Origin: Siccirubricoccus deserti
GTDB taxonomy: Bacteria; Pseudomonadota; Alphaproteobacteria; Acetobacterales; Acetobacteraceae
NCBI RefSeq assembly: GCF_014283215.1
Contig: NZ_JACOMF010000044.1
Location: 1 to 34,241, forward strand
Direction of reading: 5' to 3'
DNA: 34,241 nucleotides
Part shown: positions 1-9,858 of the stretch, piece by piece
How positions within the stretch are numbered: position 1 is the first letter of the stretch
Layout: each line of letters begins with the position of its first letter
Position numbers and translations under genes: made by a program
The notes under the pieces: model-generated
Told to the model about the DNA's origin: nothing
The model's database searches: none
The model's input: the letters and a program-made list of their open reading frames with translations, nothing else

Positions 1-20
1 CACCGGAAGCGGTGTTGCCC

Positions 21-69
21 TGGCCGTCTGGCCCCGCCTACGCTCCGCTCCGGCAGGGCCAGACGGCCA
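21..69. repeat. Long inverted repeat at left edge
   Basis: Two exact 14-base arms (TGGCCGTCTGGCCC at 21-34 and GGGCCAGACGGCCA at 56-69) flank a 21-base loop. The hairpin lies just left of the point where asparagine synthase homology begins. It could be a terminator or part of a mobile-element end; there is no T-tract, so a simple rho-independent terminator is not shown. Confidence 0.6.
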
Positions 70-101
70 AGCCAGAACATGGGTCAAGTCTCTCATAACC
101 C

Positions 102-1790
102 GTGGATCCCCAAGTGGGGGCAGGTCACCACCGCTTCCGTACCCGCTCAGACACCGAATCCATCCTGCACGGCTGGCTGCAATGGGGGACCGGGGTGCTG
201 GAGCGGCTCTCCGGCATGTTCGCCTTCGCCCTCTGGGACCGTGGCCGGGGCGAGTTGCTGCTGGCCCGCGACCGGCTGGGCGAGAAGCCGCTGCACTATG
301 CGCTGCTGCCGGACGGGACACTGGCCTTCGGCTCCGAGATCGGCGCGCTGCTGGCGCTGCCGGAGCTGCCGCGGCGGATCGACCCGGTGGCTGTGGATGA
401 CTACCTGGCCTTCGGCTACGTCCCCGACCCGCACACCATCTGGCAGGGCATCCGCCGGCTGCCGGCGGCGCATGCGCTGCTGCTGCGCCGCGGCACCGCC
501 GGCCTGCCGGCGCCGCGCCGCTACTGGCAGGCGCCGACCCGCACTGCCGCCGCTCCCGCCGATGCGCCGCGGGAGCTGGCCGCAAGGCTGGATGCGGCGG
601 TGCGCGCCCAGCTGATGGCCGATGTGCCGCTCGGCGCCTTCCTCTCCGGCGGCGTCGACTCCAGCGCCGTCGTCGCCTTCGCCGCCCGTGCCAATGCGGA
701 GGGCGTCGGCGGCCCGCTCGCCACCTTCACCATCGGCTTCGCCGGCGCGGCGGATGAGCGCGCCCAGGCGGCTGAGACCGCGGCGCGCTTCGGCACCGCC
801 CACCATGCCGAGGCCGGCACTGCCGACTATCTCACCGCCGCCCGCGATCAGGCCCGCATCTTCGGCGAACCCTTCGGCGACCATTCGGCGGTGCCGACCC
901 TGGCGGTCTGCGCCCTCGCCCGCCGGCACGTCACCGTGGCGCTCTCGGGCGACGGCGGCGACGAGGTTTTCGCCGGCTACCGCCGCTACCGGTTTCATGC
1001 GATGGCCGAGGCGGTGCGGAGCTACATCCCCGCCGGGGCGCGCAGCCGGGTGCTCGGCAGTCTGGCACGGATCTATCCCAAGCTCGACCGTGCGCCGCGC
1101 TGGCTGCGGGCGAAGCACACCCTGACCGAGCTCAGCCTCGACGCCGCGCTCGGCTATTACCGTACCCTCTGCAAGCTGCACGAGGATTGCCGGCATGGGC
1201 TGTTCTCCGTGGCGCAGCGCGGCGCCGTGGCCGGGCACGATCCGGCGGCACGGATCGCCGCGCTGATGGCCGAGTGCGACCCGGAGGACGGGCTGCTGCA
1301 GGCGCAATACGCCGACCTGCACAGCTACCTGCCGGGCGACATCCTGGTGAAGACCGACCGCACCGCCATGGCGGTGTCGCTGGAAGTGCGGCCGCCGCTT
1401 CTCGACCCCGCGCTGGTCGGCTGGGGCATGGCGCTGCCGGCGCGGCTCAAGCTGCGGCGCAACACCGGCAAGCATGTGCTGCGGGAGGCGCTGGCGCCGC
1501 TGCTGCCGCCAGCGCTGCTGTGGGGCGCGAAGCGTGGCTTCGCGGCGACCATCGGCGGCCAGTTCCGGGTGCAGGCGGCGGAGGTACGGGCACGGCTGCT
1601 CGGCGCGCCGATGCTCGACAGCGGCTTGTTCGACCCCACCGGCCTTGCCCGGCTGGCCGATGAGCACGCCTCCGGCCAGTTCGACCACGCCCAGGCGCTG
1701 TGGCAGCTGCTGGTGTTCGAGGGCTTCCTGGCCGGCACCGGCGGCGCCGCGATCGCCGCCGCCACGACACCCAATCTGGTGCGGGCCTGA
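102..1790 (+). pseudogene. Asparagine synthase (glutamine-hydrolysing), N-terminus missing
   Basis: The enzyme family transfers ammonia from glutamine to aspartate with ATP; in polysaccharide loci such proteins often amidate sugars or are of unknown role. Visible here are the end of the glutaminase domain (HRFRTRSDTE, then FAFALWDRGRGELLLARDR) and an apparently complete synthetase domain with the ATP pyrophosphate loop SGGVDSS at residues 182-188 of this frame. The usual start MCGIAG with the nucleophile Cys2 and about 70 further residues are absent. Family homology begins near base 125 (GHHRFRTR) and the sequence to the left is unrelated, so the gene has been cut by a rearrangement or an insertion. 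The GTG at 102 is only the first possible start in the open frame. Without Cys2 it could at best use free ammonia. The gene sits convergent to a broken FkbM methyltransferase and near a flippase, which fits an exopolysaccharide locus. Confidence 0.85.
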
Positions 1791-1842
1791 GATGGCACGG
1801 CTGATCCCGCACCCAGCTGAGTGGCCTGGCCGGTTGCTACCG

Positions 1843-2763
1843 TCAGGGGCGCATCCAGATCACATCGCCGGCTGGGGCGCCCGGCAGCGGAATGGCCCTG
1901 CCGTCGCCGTCGACACCATATGGCGCCAGCCCAAGGCCGCGCAGCAGCGCGACGATGTCCTCCAGCCGGTAGCGGTAGCGCGAGGCGTGGCGCTCGACGA
2001 GTTCGGTCTGGATAGCGATGTCGGGGCTGGCCGCGATCGTCGCCCGGGCCCCCTCAAGCACCGGAAGTTCGAAGCCTTCAACGTCGATCTTCAGATAGTC
2101 CACCACGGTGATGCCAAGCGCCGGCAGGGCGATGTCGAGTGTCGTGAGCGGCACCGCCACATCCTTTCTGTCCGGCGCGCCGGCGCGGGCGACATGGGTC
2201 TCGCCGGGATTAGCCTGATCGAAATGCATGGCGATCTGCCCCGGCGCCGCGCCAAGCGCTTGGTTGAGGGCGGTGACCTGCGGCATGGCGTTCATCGCCA
2301 GCCCTCGCGTCAGATAGTCGTAGGTGTAGGGATGGGCCTCGAAGGCCACCACTCGGCCGGCCTCGCCGACCAGGGCCGCTGCGGGAATAGCGTAGGTGCC
2401 GACATTCGCGCCGGCATCGACGAAAACGCTGCCAGGCCGCAGCCGCTAGCTGATGAAGCGCCAGATGTCGGGGTCGCGCGCGCCATCGACAAATATCGCA
2501 AAAGAGCTGAAGTTATTTCGCATCGTGGCGAAACCCAGCCCCTGCGGGGTGCGGAAGGTGATGTCGCCGCCCACCATCTCGGACAGGGTGAAGCGGGCGG
2601 CGCGGAGCGTCGTGCGGATCGGGCGGCGGGCGAAGCTTTCGGTGCTGGCCATCCAACGCAGGCGCCAGCGGAGGGCACGGATCGGCGCTGGCACCAGGCG
2701 GCGAAGTTCCGGCATGAGCATCGGCTCCCATATGGCGGGCCTGAGGTCGCGCCGCCACTGCAT
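1843..2763 (-). pseudogene. FkbM family methyltransferase, interrupted by in-frame TAG
   Basis: FkbM-type SAM-dependent O-methyltransferases modify sugars or lipids, often in surface-polysaccharide clusters. The C-terminal part carries the SAM-binding motif FVDAGANVGTYAIP, the acidic motif VVAFEAHP and the family signature YLKIDVEGFELPVLEGA. The N-terminal part (from MQWRRDL, ATG at 2763-2761, or MLMPEL at 2721 with GGGAG in front) reads in the same frame up to DIWRFIS. There a TAG at 2448-2446 interrupts it immediately before RLRPGSVFVDAG. No base is gained or lost, so this is a point nonsense mutation (CAG to TAG is one simple route) and not a frameshift. Unless the stop is suppressed, the first fragment lacks the SAM site. 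A restart at the ATG at 2352 would also lack it. The gene diverges from the flippase. Confidence 0.85.
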
Positions 2764-2834
2764 GGCAACATAATTTATCGTGGAACAATTGTCTGCCGCC
2801 TCGGGCGGCGCTGAGACGCGGGGGCGGACATCAC

Positions 2835-4361
2835 ATGAGCAGCACGCTGGCACGCACGGCGCACGGGGCGGGTTGGGTGGTCGCTTGGCGGATGACCACC
2901 CGCCTGCTCGGGCTGGTGAGCACGCTGGTGTTGGCGCGACTGCTGACGCCCGCGGATTTCGGCTTGGTGGCGCTGGCCTATGCCTGCCGCAGCACGCTCG
3001 ATGCATGCACGAACGCCGGCGTCGAGCAACAGATCATCCGTAGCCCGAATCCGACCCGCGAGCTCTACGATACCGCATTCACCCTGAATATGGCTCGGTG
3101 CCTGGCAATCGCGGCGCTGCTTGCCCTGGGCGCCGCCCCCCTGGCGGTTTTCTTTGGCGACCCGCGGTTGGAGACGGTGCTGTTGGTCCTGGCGCTGCTG
3201 CCTGCAATCGGCGGCTTCACCAATATCGGAGTGGTGGATTTCCATCGCGACCTGGCGTTCCGCCGCGAATTCCAAATGATGATCCTGCCGCGCCTGGTCA
3301 CCTTCGTCACCTCGCTGGGCGCGGCCCTGGTGTTCCGAAGTTATTGGGCGCTGGTCCTCAGCATGGTCACCGGCAGCATCTGTTCGGTGACAATGAGCTA
3401 CCTCATGCACCCCTTCCGCCCACGGCTGTCGCTGGTGGCATGGCGGGAACTGGCCGGCTTCTCCTTCTGGATCTGGGCGCTCAGCGTCGCTAGCGTGGTG
3501 CGGGACCGCGCTGACAGCTTCTTCGTCGGCCGCCTGCTCGGGCCATGGTCCCTCGGGGTCTACAGCCTCGGCTCCGAGATCGCGACGCTGCCAGCTTCCG
3601 AGGTCGTTGGGCCGATCTGCCGGGCCAGCTTCCCCGGCCTGGCCGCCTCGCAGCGCGAGGGCGGCGATGCCGCGACCCGCGACGCCTTCTTCCGCATCAT
3701 CGCGCTGACCGCGCTGGTGATGCTGCCGGCCGGGGTCGGAGTGGCCATGGTGGCGGCACCGGTGGTGTTCCTCGCCGTCGGCCCGGCCTGGAACGAGGCG
3801 GTGCCGCTGGTGGCGGTGCTGGGCATCGCCGGGGTGGCGCTACCGTTCGGCAACATCAGCCAGGTGCTGCTGACCGCGCAGGGGCGAATGCGGCTGCTGT
3901 TCGGAGTTTATCTGGTCGCGGCGCTTGCCCGGCTGGGGCTCATGGCTGCGTTCATCCCCTGGCTCGGGCTGCCCGGCGCGGCGCTCGCGCTGGGCCTTGG
4001 CTTCCTGCTGGACGCTGTGATGATGGTATATTTCGCCACCCGGATGCTGCGAGTCAGACCGGGCGCGGTACTGCTGCCCTGCTGGCGCCCCGCGGCCGCC
4101 TCCGCCGCCATGGCGCTGGTGCTGTGGGCCACCGGACTCGGCTGGGCGCCGGTGCCGACGGATGCCGCCGCGGCGATCCGCGCGCTGGCAGCCGGGGTCG
4201 GCTGTGGGGTCGTCGTCTATGCCGCCATTGCGGCGGCGCTCTGGCTAGCCTGCAACCGGCCGGCAGGGGCGGAGAGCGACCTGCTGCGGGTGATCGGCCA
4301 AGCGACGCAACGGCTGCGGCGGGTACGGTCGGCGGCGGTGCCCGCCGGCCCGGCGGAGTGA
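2835..4361 (+). CDS. Flippase / lipopolysaccharide biosynthesis protein (MOP, PST type)
   Basis: The 508-residue protein is hydrophobic along its whole length, with about 12-14 predicted membrane helices. Its N-terminus, GWVVAWRMTTRLLGLVSTLVLARLLTPADFGLVALA, is characteristic of oligosaccharide flippases of the Polysacc_synt/Wzx group. Such proteins move lipid-linked sugar units across the inner membrane before polymerisation. Other family-like stretches are WALSVASVVRDRADSFFVGRLLG and YSLGSEIATLPASEVVGPI. The ATG at 2835 is chosen because the membrane helix begins shortly after it and only 71 bases separate it from the divergent FkbM start. A short GC hairpin (2795-2809) lies in the leader. 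The reading frame is intact, unlike its two neighbours, so this may be the last functional gene of a decaying polysaccharide locus, or the edge of one continuing outside the window. Confidence 0.88.
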   Translation: MSSTLARTAHGAGWVVAWRMTTRLLGLVSTLVLARLLTPADFGLVALAYACRSTLDACTNAGVEQQIIRSPNPTRELYDTAFTLNMARCLAIAALLALGAAPLAVFFGDPRLETVLLVLALLPAIGGFTNIGVVDFHRDLAFRREFQMMILPRLVTFVTSLGAALVFRSYWALVLSMVTGSICSVTMSYLMHPFRPRLSLVAWRELAGFSFWIWALSVASVVRDRADSFFVGRLLGPWSLGVYSLGSEIATLPASEVVGPICRASFPGLAASQREGGDAATRDAFFRIIALTALVMLPAGVGVAMVAAPVVFLAVGPAWNEAVPLVAVLGIAGVALPFGNISQVLLTAQGRMRLLFGVYLVAALARLGLMAAFIPWLGLPGAALALGLGFLLDAVMMVYFATRMLRVRPGAVLLPCWRPAAASAAMALVLWATGLGWAPVPTDAAAAIRALAAGVGCGVVVYAAIAAALWLACNRPAGAESDLLRVIGQATQRLRRVRSAAVPAGPAE

Positions 4362-4363
4362 TT

Positions 4364-4396
4364 CCTGCCGGCGCCTCCGGCGTCACGCCGTGCAGG
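4364..4396. terminator. Hairpin between convergent flippase and recX
   Basis: CCTGC-CGGCG (4364-4373) can pair with CGCCG-T-GCAGG (4386-4396), giving ten base pairs with one bulged T around a 12-base loop. It starts three bases after the flippase stop and lies downstream of both convergent genes, so it could end transcription from both sides. There is no T-run. Confidence 0.45.
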
Positions 4397-4503
4397 TGCC
4401 CTCCGTAGCGTGTACGCCTTGACGCCATTCCGGCGATCCGCTGTAGCCTGTCGTTTGTCGCGCGAATTCACGCTCCGGCGCGTTCATGCCCCACCGCGAT
4501 CCG

Positions 4504-5112
4504 CTATCCCCGCCGAAGCGCCAGCAGCCGCGCCTCGGCCGCATCCGGGGTGGTGTCCAGCGCCGCCTCCGCCACCTCCCGACTGAAACCGGCGCGGGCC
4601 AGGGCGGCCAGCGCCTTCACCCTCGGCACCTCGTCTCGGGCGAAAGGGCCGATGCGGCGCCGGCGGCAGTGCGCCAGGGCGGCGTCGAGTTCCGCCGCCG
4701 CATCCGGCAGCGCCGCCGCCGCGACCTCCCGCGCCACGCCCTTGCCCGCCAGATGCGCCGCGATGGCACGGCGGGACCGCCCGCCGCGAGCCAGCCGCCG
4801 GGCCCGGGCCTCGGCGAAGGCGGCGTCATCCACCACCCCGGCGCCGGCCAGCCGCTGCGCCACCCGCGCCGCGGCGGCACGCGCCTCGACGGCGGCGGCG
4901 GCAATGGCGGCCGGATCGGCACCCTCCGCCTCCGCCCGGCGCGCCCAGCGGTCCACCCGACGCTGCAGCACCCGGCGCAGCCCGGCCTCGGTGGCGGCGA
5001 AGCGCGCCAGATGCGCCAGCGCCGCCTCCCGCAACCGGGCTTCGCTGGGGGCGGCGCCGGCCGGCCGCGGGGGCCGTCGCGCCGCTGCCGGGGGTTCGGC
5101 CTGCGCTGTCAT
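4504..5112 (-). CDS. recX: Recombination regulator RecX
   Basis: RecX binds RecA filaments and limits recombination and strand exchange. The 202-residue product is nearly all helical and Ala/Arg-rich. It shows the family pattern LREAALAHLARFAATEAGLRRVL, then VDDAAFAEARARRLARGGRSRRAIAAHL with GKGV, and a final ALAALARAGFSREVAEAAL, corresponding to the tandem three-helix modules of RecX. The length fits alphaproteobacterial RecX. The ATG at 5112-5110 (MTAQAEPP) is chosen because AGGA lies about eight bases upstream; a longer open frame extends further but has no family similarity. recA is not in the window, so this is an unlinked recX, as is common in alphaproteobacteria. Confidence 0.85.
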   Translation of the reverse strand: MTAQAEPPAAARRPPRPAGAAPSEARLREAALAHLARFAATEAGLRRVLQRRVDRWARRAEAEGADPAAIAAAAVEARAAAARVAQRLAGAGVVDDAAFAEARARRLARGGRSRRAIAAHLAGKGVAREVAAAALPDAAAELDAALAHCRRRRIGPFARDEVPRVKALAALARAGFSREVAEAALDTTPDAAEARLLALRRG

Positions 5113-5219
5113 CCCGCCATCCTGCCACGGCCGCGCCGCCCGGCCCATGCGTGAAGGGGGGGCTGGCAGCGATGGCCCGGACGCGGCACAAGCGAAGCCC
5201 CGAGGGAGAATACACTCAC

Positions 5220-5684
5220 ATGGCCCGCTACCCGACCAACGGCCTGACGCTAGCCCAGGCGAACACCATCGCGACTGCCGCCCTCGCAAAGGGGCGTGCG
5301 CTGAAGCTGCTGCCGCTGACGGTGGTTGTGCTCGACGCCGGCGGCCAGATGAAGGCGATGCAGCGGGAGGATGGCTGTTCCCTGCTGCGGCTCGAAATCG
5401 CCCAGGGCAAGGCCTTTGGCGCCCTGTCGCTCGGCCTCGGCGGGCGGGAGTTGGCGCGGCGGTCGCAGGCCATGCCGGGCTTCGTGAACGCCCTGTCGGA
5501 CCTGGCCGCGGCGAAGGGCATGGGCGCCGTGCCGGTGCAGGGCGGGGTGCTGGCGGTGGATGCGGCGGGGGTCATCCTCGGCGCGGTCGGCATCAGCGGC
5601 GATGTCTCGGCCCAGGATGAGGTTGCCGCCATCGCCGGGATCGAGGCAGCCGGCCTGCAGCCGGACACCGGCGACCCGGCCTGA
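5220..5684 (+). CDS. GlcG/HbpS-like (DUF336) protein
   Basis: This is a 154-residue protein of the GlcG/HbpS family, small alpha/beta proteins known as heme-binding or glycolate-operon accessory proteins; the molecular role is usually unknown. Recognisable elements are the N-terminal [17 protein letters not shown], the central [18 protein letters not shown], and the glycine-rich [31 protein letters not shown] that closes the domain. The ATG at 5220 follows GAGGGAGA by about ten bases. It lies 104 bases upstream of acs on the same strand, so the two could be co-transcribed, but acs also has its own ribosome-binding site. No signal peptide is visible, so it is predicted cytoplasmic. Confidence 0.8.
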   Translation: MARYPTNGLTLAQANTIATAALAKGRALKLLPLTVVVLDAGGQMKAMQREDGCSLLRLEIAQGKAFGALSLGLGGRELARRSQAMPGFVNALSDLAAAKGMGAVPVQGGVLAVDAAGVILGAVGISGDVSAQDEVAAIAGIEAAGLQPDTGDPA

Positions 5685-5788
5685 GCCGCAACCCTGCCGG
5701 AAGCCGCCCCGTGCCGCCGATTGACGCGGCGGGGGGCGAGGCCAAACTGCCAGGGACCAGGATAACCGCTCAATGGGGGAGACCCGGA

Positions 5789-7723
<1,935 letters not shown>

Positions 7724-7741
7724 CCCGCATCCCTGATGGTC

Positions 7742-7764
7742 CTGCCGCGGCTTTGCCGCGGCAG
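7742..7764. terminator. Hairpin after acs
   Basis: Arms CTGCCGCGG (7742-7750) and CCGCGGCAG (7756-7764) pair perfectly over nine bases with a CTTTG loop. It begins 19 bases after the acs stop and lies between two convergent genes. No T-tract follows. Confidence 0.55.
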
Positions 7765-7809
7765 TCCGTGCCAAAGCGTGGGGCGCGCATGCGACCAACC
7801 GCCCCCCGT

Positions 7810-7828
7810 GACGCCGCGAAGCGGCGTC
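7810..7828. terminator. Second hairpin between acs and SDR
   Basis: GACGCCGC (7810-7817) and GCGGCGTC (7821-7828) form a perfect eight-base stem with a GAA loop. It is ten bases beyond the stop of the minus-strand SDR gene, so it is well placed to end that transcript. Confidence 0.5.
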
Positions 7829-7838
7829 GCGGGGAGCA

Positions 7839-8645
7839 TCAGCCGGGCCGGGCCGCGGTCAGCCCGCCATCCACCACCAGCTGCGTCGCGGTGATGTAGC
7901 GCGCCTCATCGCTCGCCAGGAACACCACCGCATTGGCGATGTCCCAGGCATCGCCCATCCGCCCCATCGGCACGCTGGCGTGGCGCTTGGCCACCAGCGC
8001 CGCCGCGTCATTGGCGCCGAGCTGCTTGGCCAGCCGGTGCTCGACCAGCGGCGTATGCATCGTCCCCGGCACCACCGTGTTGACCCGGATGCCCTTCTTG
8101 ACGAAGGCGATCGCCGTGCTGCGGGTAAAGGCCAGCACCCCCGCCTTCGACGCCGCATAGGCCACGTTGGTCCTGCCATCCACCTGGTGGCTCATGCAGG
8201 CGACGGAGGAGATGTTTACCACCGCCCCGGAGCCCTGCCGCTCCATCACCGGCAACACATACTTGCAGCCGAGGAAGGCGGTCTTGAGGTTGTGGTCCAT
8301 CTGCGCATCCCACACCTCCTCCGCCATCGTCACCGGATCGCCGGGCGCCGAGCCGCCAACGTTGTTCACCAGGATGTCGATGCGCCCGAAGCGGGCGAGG
8401 CAATCCTCGACAGCCGCCTCCACCTCGGCGGCGATGGTCATGTCCACGGTGCGCGTCGCGCAGGTGCCGCCTTCCGCTGCGATCAGCCGCGCCGTCTCCG
8501 CCACCGCCTCCGCATTGCGGTCGAGGCCATAGACCCTGGCGCCCTGCCGCGCCATCAGCACCGCCGTGGCCTTGCCATTGCCCCAGCCCTCGCCCACCGA
8601 ACCCGCGCCGGTGACGAAGGCGACCTTGCCAGTCAGATCGAGCAT
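7839..8645 (-). CDS. SDR family oxidoreductase
   Basis: This is a 268-residue classical short-chain dehydrogenase/reductase using NAD(P)(H). The cofactor motif appears as TGAGSVGEGWGNG, longer in glycines than the usual TGxxxGxG. Then come the NNVGG motif (NNAG position), the catalytic serine in NISSVACMSH, and the YAASK catalytic Tyr/Lys pair. The C-terminus FLASDEARYITATQLVVDGG is typical of the family. The ATG at 8645 has GGGAGGGACC directly upstream. Substrate cannot be told from sequence. It is divergent from azlC and convergent with acs. Confidence 0.88.
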   Translation of the reverse strand: MLDLTGKVAFVTGAGSVGEGWGNGKATAVLMARQGARVYGLDRNAEAVAETARLIAAEGGTCATRTVDMTIAAEVEAAVEDCLARFGRIDILVNNVGGSAPGDPVTMAEEVWDAQMDHNLKTAFLGCKYVLPVMERQGSGAVVNISSVACMSHQVDGRTNVAYAASKAGVLAFTRSTAIAFVKKGIRVNTVVPGTMHTPLVEHRLAKQLGANDAAALVAKRHASVPMGRMGDAWDIANAVVFLASDEARYITATQLVVDGGLTAARPG

Positions 8646-8711
8646 CCTGGTCCCTCCCCATGATGCGGGCCGGCTGGCCCGCGTGCGCCGGCAGCCAAAC
8701 GCGCTGGCTTT

Positions 8712-8730
8712 GCATGGGTCAAGCCGGGCC
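8712..8730. repeat. Intergenic GGGTCAAGCC repeat, copy
   Basis: GCATGGGTCAAGCCGGGCC matches, with two differences, the element at 12473-12491. It lies in the SDR/azlC divergent gap. Related forms with a TCAAG/CTTGA core occur at 77-90, 12298-12310 and 16650-16672. Confidence 0.5.
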
Positions 8731-8768
8731 TGTGCTGGTAATGACCCGCCGGTCCGGGAGGCGATGGC

Positions 8769-9503
8769 GTGGAGCAGGCAGGTGAGGTGCGCGGCAGGTT
8801 CACCGCGGATGGCATGCGGCGTGGCGCCAGGGCGGCGCTCGGCCTGACTTTGGGGCTGATGCCCTTTGGCCTCGTCGTCGGCATGACGGGGGATGCCAGG
8901 GGGCTGTCGCTGCTGGAGATCCTGCTGATGAGTGGTCTGGTCTTCGCCGGCACCAGCCAGCTGGTGGCGCTGGAGCTCTGGGCCGACCCGGCGCCGATCC
9001 TGGCGGCCAGCCTCGCCTGCCTGGTGATCAACCTGCGCATGGCGCCGATGGGCGTGGCGCTGGCGCCGGTATTCGACCGGCTGCACGGCATCCGGCTCTG
9101 GGGCTCACTGGCGGTGCTGGTCGACAACGCCTTCGCCCTGACCGTCGCCGAGATGCGGGCCGGGCGGCGCGATGCCGGCTTCCTGGTCGGCGCCAGCCTA
9201 TGCATGTGGTGCAACTGGATGGTCATGTGCACCATCGGCCACAGCTTCGGCGCGGCACTGCGGCTGCCGCCCGGGCATCCGCTGTTCTTCGCCTCGGTCG
9301 CGGCGCTGATGTCGATCCTGGTGCCGATCTGGCGCGGCCGGTCGGATCTGCTGCCCTGGCTGGTGGCGGCCGTGCTGGCGCTGCTGGTGCATGGCATCGG
9401 GCTCGGTGCGCCCTGGCCGGTGCTGGCCGGGGCGCTGGGCGGCGCCGCCGCCGGCGCGGCGCGCGACCTGCTGCAGGCTGCGTCCCGGCCGGCCGCCCGA
9501 TGA
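8769..9503 (+). CDS. azlC: AzlC family branched-chain amino acid exporter subunit
   Basis: AzlC with AzlD forms a two-subunit inner-membrane exporter for branched-chain amino acids and analogues. The 244-residue protein has the family pattern RAALGLTLGLMPFGLVVG, FAGTSQLVALELW (the conserved F-A-G-x-S/T-Q stretch) and ACLVINLRMAPMGVAL, with about six hydrophobic helices. The start is a GTG at 8769, supported by GGGAGG seven bases upstream; an ATG at 8764 is out of frame. The stop overlaps the azlD start by four bases (ATGA), so the two subunits are translationally coupled. Confidence 0.92.
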   Translation: MEQAGEVRGRFTADGMRRGARAALGLTLGLMPFGLVVGMTGDARGLSLLEILLMSGLVFAGTSQLVALELWADPAPILAASLACLVINLRMAPMGVALAPVFDRLHGIRLWGSLAVLVDNAFALTVAEMRAGRRDAGFLVGASLCMWCNWMVMCTIGHSFGAALRLPPGHPLFFASVAALMSILVPIWRGRSDLLPWLVAAVLALLVHGIGLGAPWPVLAGALGGAAAGAARDLLQAASRPAAR

Positions 9504-9811
9504 GCCTGCGCTGGGATGTGCTGGCGGCGATCCTCGGGATGGCGCTGGCAACCTTCCTCTGCCGCGCCGGCGGCTATGCGGTGCTGCGGGTGGTGCGGCC
9601 GCCGCCCTTCGTCCAGGCCATGCTGCAGCACCTGCCGGGGACCATCTTCTGCGCCTTCCTCGCCCCCGCCCTGATGCAGGGCGGCTGGGCGGCCTGGCTG
9701 GCCGGGGCGGCGGCGCTGGTGGTGCAGGCGCGGTTCCGCGCCCTGGCGCTGTCGATCGTCGCCGGCGTCGCCACGCTGTGGCTGCTGCGGGCTGCCACCG
9801 GCGGGATGTGA
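9500..9811 (+). CDS. azlD: AzlD family membrane protein
   Basis: This is a small (103-residue) hydrophobic partner of AzlC with about four membrane helices. The N-terminal LGMALATFLCRAGGYAVL and the following PPPFVQAMLQHLPGTIFCAFLAPAL are typical AzlD features. The ATG at 9500 overlaps the azlC TGA in ATGA, which fixes the start. No regulator (AzlB/Lrp type) is adjacent. Confidence 0.9.
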   Translation: MSLRWDVLAAILGMALATFLCRAGGYAVLRVVRPPPFVQAMLQHLPGTIFCAFLAPALMQGGWAAWLAGAAALVVQARFRALALSIVAGVATLWLLRAATGGM

Positions 9812-9849
9812 GCCAGCGGCCGTGGCCGCTCGCCGGCCCGGCCGCTGGC
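9812..9849. terminator. Perfect 10-bp inverted repeat after azlD
   Basis: GCCAGCGGCC (9812-9821) and GGCCGCTGGC (9840-9849) are exact complements around an 18-base loop. It starts directly after the azlD stop and ends nine bases before the stop of the convergent MscS gene. An inner hairpin AGCGGC/GCCGCT (9815-9820 with 9825-9830) competes with the outer stem. It probably acts as a two-way terminator, although there is no T-run. Confidence 0.55.
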
Positions 9850-9858
9850 GCCACGGCC

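Noticed and set aside
5721-5749. TTGACG with a 17-base spacer as an acs promoter
   Set aside because: The -35-like hexamer is good, but the matching -10 position (AAACTG) is poor and no second element supports it.
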